Shown one piece after another: positions 25,868 to 33,417 of a stretch of 64,000 nucleotides of DNA (position 1 is the first letter of the stretch; each line of letters opens with the position of its first letter). Location: NCBI RefSeq assembly GCF_002019855.1, contig NZ_CM007717.1:1430452-1494451 (forward strand). Reading direction: 5' to 3'. Source of the DNA: Streptomyces antibioticus (GTDB lineage: Bacteria; Actinomycetota; Actinomycetes; Streptomycetales; Streptomycetaceae). The position numbers were made by a program, and so were the translations under genes. Under the pieces are notes generated by a model that was not told the DNA's origin, searched no databases, and saw only the letters and a program-made list of their open reading frames with translations.

Positions 25868-26821
25868 ATGACCGAGACATACGACGAGGCAGACGAGACA
25901 TACGAAGTGATCGTGATCGGCGGCGGCGCGGCGGGCCTCTCCGCGGCCCTGGTCCTCGGCCGGGCGCGCCGCCGCACCCTGGTGGTCGACGCGGGCGAGC
26001 CGCGCAACGCGCCCGCCGCCCACATGCACGGCTATCTGACCCGGGACGGCATGGCGCCGGCCGACTTCCTGGCCGCCGGACGCGAGGAGATCGCCCGCTA
26101 CGGCGTGGATCTGGTCCGGGACCGGGCGGTGGACGTCGTGCGGGACACGGACTTCGCCGTCGTCCTCGCGGGCGGGCGGACCGTACGGGCCCGGCAGCTC
26201 GTCGTCGCCACCGGGCTGAAGGACGAGCTGCCGCCGCTGCCGGGGCTCGCCGAGCGGTTCGGCCGCGATGTGCTGCACTGCCCGTACTGCCACGGCTGGG
26301 AGGTCCGCGACCGGGCCTTCGGAGTCCTCGCGACCACCCCGCTGAGCGTGCACCAGGCGCTGATGGTGAGCCAGTGGTCGAAGGACGTGACCCTGTTCCT
26401 GCACACGGTCGCCGAGGCGGACCTGTCCGACGACGACCTGCGCCGACTGGCGGCGGCGGGCGTGCGCGTGGTCCCCGGCGAGGTGTCCGGGCTGACCGTC
26501 GCCGACGACCGGCTGACCGCCGTCCGCCTCCAGGACGGCACGGAGTACGACCGCGAGGTGCTGTTCGTCGCGCCGCGCGCGGTACCCCGCACGGACCTCC
26601 CGGCCCGGCTGGGCGCCGAGATGACGGAGACACCCTTCGGCGCGTATCCGGTGGTCGACGCCCAGGGCAGGACCACCGTCCCCGGCCTCTGGGCGGCGGG
26701 CAACGTCTCCGGCTTCGCCGAACAGGTCGTCAACGCCGCCAGCCGCGGCTACCGGTCCGGCGCGGCGATCAACGGGGAGCTGCTGATGGCGGATCTGGAC
26801 GCGGCGGCGGAGCGCAGGTAG
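25868..26821 (+). CDS. thioredoxin reductase-like FAD-dependent disulfide oxidoreductase
   Basis: A 317-residue flavoprotein. The FAD motif VIVIGGGAAGLSAALVLGRA lies at about residues 14-33, with redox centre CPYCHGWE (Cys138, Cys141) and the C-terminal FAD motif GLWAAGNVSGFAEQVVNAAS. The CxxC-His-Gly form is that of GliT/TrxR-like dithiol oxidases rather than the CATCDG of true thioredoxin reductase. The central segment lacks a clear GxGxxA NADPH motif (it reads AFGVLATTPLSVHQALM). This suggests an oxygen-using disulfide oxidase, or a reductase with another donor. It diverges from the XRE-cupin regulator. Confidence 0.85.
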   Translation: MTETYDEADETYEVIVIGGGAAGLSAALVLGRARRRTLVVDAGEPRNAPAAHMHGYLTRDGMAPADFLAAGREEIARYGVDLVRDRAVDVVRDTDFAVVLAGGRTVRARQLVVATGLKDELPPLPGLAERFGRDVLHCPYCHGWEVRDRAFGVLATTPLSVHQALMVSQWSKDVTLFLHTVAEADLSDDDLRRLAAAGVRVVPGEVSGLTVADDRLTAVRLQDGTEYDREVLFVAPRAVPRTDLPARLGAEMTETPFGAYPVVDAQGRTTVPGLWAAGNVSGFAEQVVNAASRGYRSGAAINGELLMADLDAAAERR

Positions 26822-26879
26822 GCCCGCTGCCCCGAGCCGCGCGGGTGTGCGCCCGCGTCCGGCGTTGCACCATGGCTGC

Positions 26880-28418
26880 ATGCTGCTCGCCCGGCTCGCC
26901 GATGTGTCCCGGGAGGTCGCGGCCGCCTCGGCCCGCTCCCGGAAGATCGCCCTGCTCGCCGAACTGTTCCGGGAGGCGGAGGCCGAGGAGGCGCCCGTCG
27001 TCATCCCGTATCTGGCCGGGCGGCTCCCGCAGGGGCGGCTCGGGGTCGGCTGGAAGACGCTGAGCCGTCCGGCCGCCCCGGCCGCCGAGCCCACGCTGAC
27101 CGTGCGCGCGGTGGACGCCCTGCTCACCGAGCTGGGCCAGGTGTCCGGGCCCGGTTCGCAGGCCGAACGGGCGCGGCTGGTCGGGGAGTTGATGGGCGCC
27201 GCCACCGCCGAGGAGCAGCGCTTCCTGCTCGGTCTGCTCACCGGCGAGGTCCGGCAGGGCGCCCTGGACGCGGTGGCCGTCGAGGGCCTCGCCCAGGCCA
27301 CCGGGGCGCCCCCGGCGGACGTACGGCGGGCGGTGATGCTCGCGGGCTCGCTGAGCGCGGTGGCGCGGGCGCTGCTCGCGGAGGGGCCGGAGGCGCTCGC
27401 GGCGTTCCGGCTCACCGTCGGCCGCCCGGTGCTGCCGATGCTCGCGCACACCGCGTCCTCGGTCACCGAGGCGGTCGGCAAGCTCGGTGCCTGCGCGGTG
27501 GAGGAGAAGCTGGACGGCATCCGGGTGCAGGTGCACCGCGACGGCGACACCGTCCGGGTCTGGACCCGCACGCTGGACGACATCACCGACCGGCTCCCTG
27601 AACTGACCACACTGGCAAGCGAACTGACAGTTCGTCGGTTCGTGCTCGACGGCGAGGTCATCGCACTCGGCGCCGACGGCCGTCCCCGTTCCTTCCAGGA
27701 GACGGCCGGCCGGGTCGGCTCCCGGGTGGACGTGGCGGCGGCCGCCGAGGCGGTCCCGGTCTCCCCCGTCTTCTTCGACGTGCTGTCGGTCGACGGCCGC
27801 GACCTGCTCGACCTGCCGTTCGCCGAGCGGCACGCGGAGCTGGCCCGGCTGGTCCCGGAGCCGATGCGGGTGCGCCGTACGGTCGTCACCGGCCCGGCGG
27901 ACGCGCCCGCGGCGGAGGAGTTCCTGAAGGACACCCTGCTGCGCGGCCACGAGGGGGTCGTGGTCAAGTCCCTGGACGCCCCGTACAGCGCGGGCCGGCG
28001 CGGCGCGTCCTGGCTGAAGGTCAAGCCCGTGCACACCCTCGACCTGGTGGTGCTGGCCGCCGAGTGGGGCCACGGCCGGCGCACCGGCAAGCTGTCCAAC
28101 CTGCACCTCGGCGCGCGCACCGCGGACGGCGGCTTCGCCATGCTCGGCAAGACCTTCAAGGGCATGACCGACGCCCTCCTCACCTGGCAGACCGAGCGGC
28201 TCCAGGGCCTCGCCGAGCAGGAGCATCCGTGGGGCGTCACCGTGCGCCCCGAACTCGTCGTGGAGATCGCCTACGACGGTCTCCAGCGCTCCACCCGCTA
28301 CCCGGCCGGGGTCACCCTGAGGTTCGCGCGGGTGCTGCGCTACCGCGAGGACAAGCGGCCCGGGGAGGCCGACACCGTGGAAACGCTGCTGGCCGCCCAT
28401 CCGGAGGTACGGCCGTGA
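26880..28418 (+). CDS. ATP-dependent DNA ligase
   Basis: A 512-residue DNA ligase. An N-terminal DNA-binding helical domain (about 1-180) is followed by the adenylation domain with motif I EEKLDGIRVQVHR, where Lys210 should carry AMP. Motif III is VFFDVLSVDG, motif IV EGVVVKS and motif V SWLKVKP. The C-terminal OB domain includes GKTFKGMTDA and LVVEIAYDGLQRSTRYPAG. ATG at 26880 has no strong ribosome binding site. Streptomyces use an NAD-dependent ligase for replication, so this enzyme is accessory, probably for repair. Its stop overlaps the following Nudix gene start by four bases, so the two are co-expressed. Confidence 0.92.
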   Translation: MLLARLADVSREVAAASARSRKIALLAELFREAEAEEAPVVIPYLAGRLPQGRLGVGWKTLSRPAAPAAEPTLTVRAVDALLTELGQVSGPGSQAERARLVGELMGAATAEEQRFLLGLLTGEVRQGALDAVAVEGLAQATGAPPADVRRAVMLAGSLSAVARALLAEGPEALAAFRLTVGRPVLPMLAHTASSVTEAVGKLGACAVEEKLDGIRVQVHRDGDTVRVWTRTLDDITDRLPELTTLASELTVRRFVLDGEVIALGADGRPRSFQETAGRVGSRVDVAAAAEAVPVSPVFFDVLSVDGRDLLDLPFAERHAELARLVPEPMRVRRTVVTGPADAPAAEEFLKDTLLRGHEGVVVKSLDAPYSAGRRGASWLKVKPVHTLDLVVLAAEWGHGRRTGKLSNLHLGARTADGGFAMLGKTFKGMTDALLTWQTERLQGLAEQEHPWGVTVRPELVVEIAYDGLQRSTRYPAGVTLRFARVLRYREDKRPGEADTVETLLAAHPEVRP

Positions 28419-28879
28419 CCGTCCGGCGCAGCGCCGGCCTGCTGCTGTTCCGCCGCACGGGCACCGGTCTCGAAGTCCTGCTGGGCCATATGGGCGGCCC
28501 CTATTTCGCACGGAAGGACGCGGGCGCCTGGACCGTGCCCAAGGGCGAGTACGAGCCCGACGAGCCCGCCTGGGAGGCCGCCCGGCGCGAGTTCCGCGAG
28601 GAGCTGGGGCTGGCCCCGCCCGACGGCGAGGCGATCGCGCTCGGGGAGGTCCGGCAGACGAACGGCAAGATCGTCACCGTATGGGCGATCGAGGCGGATC
28701 TCGATCCGGGGGCGGTCGTGCCCGGGACCTTCACCATGGAGTGGCCGCCGCGGTCCGGGCGGCAGCGGGAGTTCCCCGAGCTGGACCGGGTCGCCTGGTT
28801 CGGTGTGGAAGCGGCGCGTGCGGTGATCGTCACGGCGCAGGCCGCGTTTCTGGACCGGCTGGCGGAGCACCCGGTGTGA
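28415..28879 (+). CDS. NUDIX hydrolase coupled to DNA ligase
   Basis: A 154-residue Nudix protein. The Nudix box GEYEPDEPAWEAARREFREE (followed by LGL, about residues 45-67) matches the family pattern GX5EX7REUXEEXGU. N-terminal RRSAGLLLFRRTGTGLEVLL and VPKGEYEP resemble the subgroup annotated as diadenosine-polyphosphate or NTP hydrolases. GTG at 28415 overlaps the ligase stop (GTGA) and is preceded by GGAGGT. Linkage to an ATP-dependent ligase suggests nucleotide-pool cleaning or removal of abortive adenylated products; that is inference. Confidence 0.9.
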   Translation: MTVRRSAGLLLFRRTGTGLEVLLGHMGGPYFARKDAGAWTVPKGEYEPDEPAWEAARREFREELGLAPPDGEAIALGEVRQTNGKIVTVWAIEADLDPGAVVPGTFTMEWPPRSGRQREFPELDRVAWFGVEAARAVIVTAQAAFLDRLAEHPV

Positions 28880-28950
28880 CGTCCACGCGTTGCGCCGTCC
28901 GGTGCGGCGCGGGAAGGTCGAAGCACAGCCAGCTCTGCGGGAGGTCGGTC

Positions 28951-30336
28951 ATGCCCATCGCGACGGTGAATCCGGCGAACGGCGAGACGGTCAAGACGTA
29001 CGAGGCCATGGGCGAGGAGGAGCTGGAACGCCGGCTCCAGCTCGCCGAGGCCACGTTCCGGACGTACCGGACGACATCGTCCGAGGAGCGGGCGCGGCTG
29101 CTGAACCGGGCCGCCGACCTGCTGGACGAGGACGCGCCGGAGATCGGCCGGGTCATGACGACCGAGATGGGCAAGCCGGTCAGGCAGGCCCGCGCGGAGG
29201 CCGCGAAGTGCGCGAAGGCGATGCGCTGGTACGCGGGGCGCGCGGCGGAGCTGCTGGCCGACGAGCATCCGGCGGAGGCGGACGTACGCGACTCCGGCGC
29301 GTCCCGCGCCCTGGTGCGCTACCGGCCGCTGGGGCCGGTGCTCGCGGTGATGCCGTGGAACTTCCCGCTCTGGCAGGTGGTGCGGTTCGCGGCGCCCGCG
29401 CTGATGGCCGGGAACGTGGGGCTGCTCAAGCACGCCTCGAACGTCCCGCAGACCGCCCTGTATCTGGAGGACCTCTTCCACCGGGCCGGCTTCACCGAGG
29501 GTGTCTTCCAGACGCTGCTGATCGGATCGGGCGCGGTGGACGAGATCCTGCGCGACGAACGGGTGAAGGCGGCCACGCTGACCGGCAGCGAGCCGGCCGG
29601 GCGGGCCGTCGCCTCCACGGCCGGGGAGATGGTGAAGAAGACGGTCCTGGAGCTGGGCGGCAGCGATCCGTTCGTCGTCATGCCGTCCGCCGACGTCGAG
29701 CGGGCCGCCGAGGTCGCGGTCACCGCCCGGGTGCAGAACAACGGCCAGTCGTGCATCGCCGCCAAGCGGTTCATCGTCCACTCGGACGTGTACGACGCGT
29801 TCATCGAGCGGTTCACCGAAGGGATGAAGGCGCTGCGGGTCGGCGACCCGCAGGCGGAGGACACCGACATCGGCCCGCTGGCGACCGAGCAGGGCCGGGC
29901 CGATCTGGAGGAGCTGGTGGACGACGCGCGGCGCGGCGGCGCGAGCGTGCTGTGCGGCGGCGAACGTCCCGACGGTCCCGGCTGGTACTACCCGCCGACC
30001 GTGCTCGCCGGGGTCGGCCGTGAGATGCGCATCCACCGCGAGGAGGCGTTCGGGCCGGTCGCGACGGTGTACCGGGCGGACGGCCTGGACGAGGCGGTGC
30101 TCATCGCCAACGACTCGCCGTTCGGCCTGAGTTCCAACGTATGGACGCGCGACGAGGCGGAGGTGGACCGGTTCGTCCGGGATCTGGAGGCCGGCGGCGT
30201 GTTCGTCAACGGGATGACGGCGTCCCATCCGGCCCTGCCGTTCGGCGGGGTGAAGCGGTCCGGGTACGGGCGTGAGCTGTCCGGGCACGGAATCCGGGAG
30301 TTCTGCAACATCACCACGGTTTGGCACGGTGCGTGA
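28951..30336 (+). CDS. aldehyde dehydrogenase, succinate-semialdehyde dehydrogenase type
   Basis: A 461-residue ALDH superfamily protein. The catalytic motif NNGQSCIAAKRF holds Cys268, and LELGGSDPF holds the general base Glu234. The cofactor region VMPWNFPLWQ and the C-terminal NDSPFGLSSNVWT and PFGGVKRSGYGRELS are conserved. The Q-S-C-I-A-A-K-R form and 460-residue length fit the NADP-dependent succinate-semialdehyde dehydrogenases of Streptomyces. It would feed semialdehyde from GABA or polyamine breakdown into the TCA cycle. Strong GGGAGGT ribosome binding site before ATG at 28951. It appears monocistronic. Confidence 0.9.
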   Translation: MPIATVNPANGETVKTYEAMGEEELERRLQLAEATFRTYRTTSSEERARLLNRAADLLDEDAPEIGRVMTTEMGKPVRQARAEAAKCAKAMRWYAGRAAELLADEHPAEADVRDSGASRALVRYRPLGPVLAVMPWNFPLWQVVRFAAPALMAGNVGLLKHASNVPQTALYLEDLFHRAGFTEGVFQTLLIGSGAVDEILRDERVKAATLTGSEPAGRAVASTAGEMVKKTVLELGGSDPFVVMPSADVERAAEVAVTARVQNNGQSCIAAKRFIVHSDVYDAFIERFTEGMKALRVGDPQAEDTDIGPLATEQGRADLEELVDDARRGGASVLCGGERPDGPGWYYPPTVLAGVGREMRIHREEAFGPVATVYRADGLDEAVLIANDSPFGLSSNVWTRDEAEVDRFVRDLEAGGVFVNGMTASHPALPFGGVKRSGYGRELSGHGIREFCNITTVWHGA

Positions 30337-30361
30337 GCGCCGCGCGGCTACGATCCCGGAT

Positions 30362-30598
30362 GTGAACCGCGAAGTGACTCTGCCTCTGATCGTCGACGAC
30401 CGGGGGACCTTGCAGGTGTCGGCCGCCGACGTCAGCAAACTGCTCCGCACGCTGGGCGGTCGGTGGCTGCATCTGGTCGAGGCGGGCGCGGACGGACTCG
30501 ACGAGGACACGGTGGCCGCGCTGACCATCGAGCTGGCGAAGCTGGCCGACCGGATCGACGTCGCGTGCATCGCGCACAGCAGCGGGGGCACGGCGTAA
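30362..30598 (+). CDS. small conserved protein, DUF6213-like
   Basis: A 78-residue soluble acidic protein (GTG start at 30362, stop at 30598). Its core TLPLIVDDRGTLQVSAADVS and LLRTLGGRWLHLVEAG, plus the cysteine-containing end RIDVACIAHSS, match a small Streptomyces family I recall as DUF6213. It is encoded 25 bases after the aldehyde dehydrogenase and convergent with the acyl-CoA dehydrogenase. No catalytic motif is visible. The function is not known and the family label is from memory. Confidence 0.7.
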   Translation: MNREVTLPLIVDDRGTLQVSAADVSKLLRTLGGRWLHLVEAGADGLDEDTVAALTIELAKLADRIDVACIAHSSGGTA

Positions 30599-30633
30599 CC
30601 CGTACCCCCCGCCGCCGTACGGCGCGGTCGCGG

Positions 30634-31860
30634 CTAGCGGATCGGCATTCCCGAGAGCGTGCGGGCGATCACCAGGCGCTGGATCTCGCTCGTCCCCTCG
30701 AAGATCGTGTAGATGGCGCTGTCGCGGTGCATCCGCTCGACCGGGTACTCGCGCGTGTAGCCGTTGCCGCCGAGGATCTGGACGGCCTGCGCGGTGACCT
30801 TCTTGGCGGTCTCGCTGGCGTAGAGCTTGGACATCGAGCCCTCGGCCGCGGTGAACGGCTTGCCGCTGATCGCCATCCAGGACGCCCGCCACACCAGCAG
30901 CCGGGCCGCGTCGATCTGGGTGCGCATGTCGGCGAGCTGGAACGCGACGCCCTGGTTGTCGATGATCGGGCGCCCGAACTGCTCACGCGTCTTCGCGTAG
31001 TCGAGGGCGACCTCGTAGGCGGCGCGGGCCGTGCCGACGGCCATGGCGCCGACCGCCGGGCGGGACGCCTCGAACGTCGCCATCGCGGCGTTCTTCACCC
31101 GCTCGCCGCCGGCCTTGGCCCGCTCCCGGGCGCGGGCGAGGCGCTCGTCGAGCTTCTCCTTGCCGCCGAGCAGGCAGGAGCCGGGCACCCGCACCTGGTC
31201 GAGGATGACCTCGGCGGTGTGCGAGGCGCGGATGCCGTGCTTCTTGAACTTCTGGCCCTGGGCGAGGCCCGGGGTGCCCGGCGGGACGATGAAGGAGGCG
31301 TGCCCCTTGGAGCCCAGCTCGGGGTCGACGACGGCCACCACGACATGGACGTTGGCGATGCCGCCGTTGGTCGCCCAGGTCTTCGTGCCGTTGATCACCC
31401 ACTCGTCCTTGGCCTCGTCGTACACGGCCCGCGTGCGCAGGGAGGCCACGTCGGAGCCGGCGTCGGGCTCGGAGGAGCAGAACGCGGCGACCTTGACGTC
31501 ATTGGCGTCGCCGTACATCTGGGGGATCCAGGTGCCGATCTGTTCCTCGGTGCCGTTGGCGAGGACTCCCACCGCGGCCAGTCCGGTGCCCACAATGGAC
31601 AGGGCGATGCCCGCGTCGCCCCAGAACAGCTCCTCCATGGCCATCGGGATACCGAGCCCGGTGGGGTCGAAGTACTGCTGCGCGTAGAAGTCGAGGGAGT
31701 AGATGCCGACCTTCGCCGCCTCCTGGATGACCGGCCAGGGAGTCTCCTCACGCTCGTCCCATTCGGCGGCCGCGGGGCGGATCACGTCGGCCGCGAAGCC
31801 GTGCAGCCAGTCCCGGACCTCCTTCTGTTCGTCGTTGAGCTCCATGGTGAACTCGGCCAT
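30634..31860 (-). CDS. acyl-CoA dehydrogenase
   Basis: A 408-residue acyl-CoA dehydrogenase. Flavin motif AAFCSSEPDAGSDVASL (about residues 122-138), INGTKTWATNGGIAN, FGRPIIDNQGVAFQLADM, and the C-terminal region with ILGGNGYTREYPVERMHRD, IYTIFEGTSEIQRLVIARTL. The EGTSEIQ motif carries the usual region of the catalytic base. ATG at 31860 follows GGAGGGG. It diverges from a TetR gene (32031), and the spacer holds two inverted repeats that make it a likely repression target. It probably oxidises medium- or long-chain acyl-CoA. Confidence 0.92.
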   Translation of the reverse strand: MAEFTMELNDEQKEVRDWLHGFAADVIRPAAAEWDEREETPWPVIQEAAKVGIYSLDFYAQQYFDPTGLGIPMAMEELFWGDAGIALSIVGTGLAAVGVLANGTEEQIGTWIPQMYGDANDVKVAAFCSSEPDAGSDVASLRTRAVYDEAKDEWVINGTKTWATNGGIANVHVVVAVVDPELGSKGHASFIVPPGTPGLAQGQKFKKHGIRASHTAEVILDQVRVPGSCLLGGKEKLDERLARARERAKAGGERVKNAAMATFEASRPAVGAMAVGTARAAYEVALDYAKTREQFGRPIIDNQGVAFQLADMRTQIDAARLLVWRASWMAISGKPFTAAEGSMSKLYASETAKKVTAQAVQILGGNGYTREYPVERMHRDSAIYTIFEGTSEIQRLVIARTLSGMPIR

Positions 31861-31885
31861 GTCCCCTCCAGCGGCGGGCGTGCGT

Positions 31886-31900
31886 GTTACTAGCGGTAAC
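31886..31900. promoter_or_regulatory. candidate TetR operator 1, GTTAC-N5-GTAAC
   Basis: GTTAC (31886-31890) and GTAAC (31896-31900) are a perfect inverted repeat around TAGCG. The site is in the divergent spacer, 26 bases upstream of the acyl-CoA dehydrogenase ATG, and its sequence is unusually AT-rich for this genome. The right half-site also pairs with GTTAC at 31910-31914 of the next site. Confidence 0.6.
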
Positions 31901-31910
31901 CCGAAGTCTG

Positions 31911-31924
31911 TTACTCGCAAGTAA
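31911..31924. promoter_or_regulatory. candidate TetR operator 2, TTACT-N4-AGTAA
   Basis: TTACT (31911-31915) and AGTAA (31920-31924) form a perfect inverted repeat around CGCA. It shares the TTAC/GTAA half-site with operator 1, whose centre lies about 24 bp away. Two helically phased, related palindromes next to a divergent TetR gene strongly suggest autoregulation plus control of the acyl-CoA dehydrogenase. Confidence 0.6.
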
Positions 31925-32030
31925 GGAATGTCAACTCCTGACGACGGGTCGGCAGCCCGTTCGATGCGAGAGGGCCGTCAAGTGTTAGTTTGCGCAGGCG
32001 TCACCGAATCAGCACGGGTGGGGAGAGCAC

Positions 32031-32675
32031 ATGGACACCACACAGCGGACCGAGCAGCAGAGGTCCGCCGACCGCCGTCGGCGCGAGCTGCTGGAGGCCG
32101 CGGACCGGGTGGTGCTGCGCGACGGACCACAAGCCTCCATGAACGCCATCGCCGCCGAGGCCGGCATCACCAAGCCGATCCTCTACCGCCACTTCGGTGA
32201 CAAGGGCGGGCTCTACGCCGCCCTCGCCAAGCGGCACACGGACGCCCTGCTGGGCTCGCTGCGGGCGGCGCTGGACGCCCCCGCCGAGCGCCGCGAGCGG
32301 GTCGAGTCCACCCTCGACACCTACCTGGCCGCGATCGAGGCCCGCCCCCAGGTGTACCGCTTCCTGATGCACCCCTCCGAGGGCGGCCAGGGCGGGGACC
32401 AGGGCTTCGACGTCGGCAAGCACTCCGCCCCGCTGCTGCGCCGGATGGGCGAGGAGCTGGCCCAGGTCATCGAGGAGCGCGTCGACCTCGGACCGGGCAG
32501 CCAGCAGCTCGCCCGGGTGTGGGGACACGGGATCGTCGGGATGATGCACGCGGCCGGCGACTGGTGGCTGGGCGAGCGCCCCTGCTCCCGCGCCGAGCTG
32601 GTGCGCAGCCTCGCCGACCTGCTGTGGGGCCGTCTCGCGGCCGCCGGCGACAAGATCGGCGGCCCGGGCTTCTGA
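32031..32675 (+). CDS. TetR family transcriptional regulator
   Basis: A 214-residue TetR regulator. The DNA-binding domain spans about residues 15-62 (RRRELLEAADRVVLRDGPQA, then ITKPILYRHFGDKGGLYAAL). The C-terminal ligand domain is helical with several aromatic residues (VYRFLMHPSEGG, GDWWLGERPCSRAEL). ATG at 32031 has GGGGAGAG just upstream. It diverges from the acyl-CoA dehydrogenase gene, and the spacer carries two inverted repeats with a shared half-site. An acyl-CoA ligand is therefore the natural guess. Confidence 0.9.
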   Translation: MDTTQRTEQQRSADRRRRELLEAADRVVLRDGPQASMNAIAAEAGITKPILYRHFGDKGGLYAALAKRHTDALLGSLRAALDAPAERRERVESTLDTYLAAIEARPQVYRFLMHPSEGGQGGDQGFDVGKHSAPLLRRMGEELAQVIEERVDLGPGSQQLARVWGHGIVGMMHAAGDWWLGERPCSRAELVRSLADLLWGRLAAAGDKIGGPGF

Positions 32676-32700
32676 GCACCGCCCGGCACCGGCACGCGTT

Positions 32701-33261
32701 CTAGGAGCCCCGGTTCCAGGAGCCCCGGTTCCAGGGCGCCCGCGCCACCTGGCGCAGCAGCCGGCGTTTCCGCCACCCCTCCACCCGGTCCGCGTACACC
32801 GTTCCCGCCAGATGGTCGCACTCGTGCTGCAAGCATCTGGCAAAGAATCCGGTGCCGTGGATCCGTACGCGGTCGCCCGTCATGGTGTGTCCCTCGACCA
32901 CGGCGTGGTCGTGGCGTTCCGTCCCCGCCTCCAGGCCCGGCAGGGACAGACACCCCTCGGGACCGCGCAGCACGATGCCGTCCGCCGCCACCAGACGGGG
33001 GTTCACCACATGGCCGACATGACGGACGTCCTCGTCGTCGGGACAGTCGTAGACGAACACGCTGAGCGGTTCACCCACCTGGTTGGCGGCGAGGCCCACG
33101 CCCTGGGCGGCGTACATCGTGGCGAACATGTCCTCCACGAGTCGGGCGAGTTCCGGACCGAAGTCGGTGACCTGTCGGCAGGGTTCCCGAAGGACGGGGT
33201 CACCGAGCAGAGTGAGAGGCCGGACATGCCCGTGGGCGCCCGGGATGGAGCCGTGTCGCAT
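32701..33261 (-). CDS. def: peptide deformylase
   Basis: A 186-residue peptide deformylase with all three signature motifs: GVGLAANQVG (motif I), EGCLSLPG (motif II, metal-binding Cys) and QHECDHLAG (motif III, two metal-binding His and catalytic Glu). It removes the formyl group from nascent proteins at the ribosome. The C-terminus ends in a duplicated WNRGSWNRGS, encoded by a 15-bp tandem duplication (about 32702-32733). ATG at 33261 lacks a clear ribosome binding site. Streptomyces usually carry several deformylases, so this may be one paralogue. Confidence 0.93.
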   Translation of the reverse strand: MRHGSIPGAHGHVRPLTLLGDPVLREPCRQVTDFGPELARLVEDMFATMYAAQGVGLAANQVGEPLSVFVYDCPDDEDVRHVGHVVNPRLVAADGIVLRGPEGCLSLPGLEAGTERHDHAVVEGHTMTGDRVRIHGTGFFARCLQHECDHLAGTVYADRVEGWRKRRLLRQVARAPWNRGSWNRGS

Positions 33262-33417
33262 GGCGGCAAGGGTACGGTCCTTTCTGACACGCGCATGCCG
33301 CACGGGCGTGGGACGATGCCGCGATTCGGGAGTGTGAATGGATCTCGATAGGCTGACCACCCACCACGGTGCCGTACGGCGAAGGCGCGGCGCGTACGCA
33401 AGGAGGATCGAGAACTG

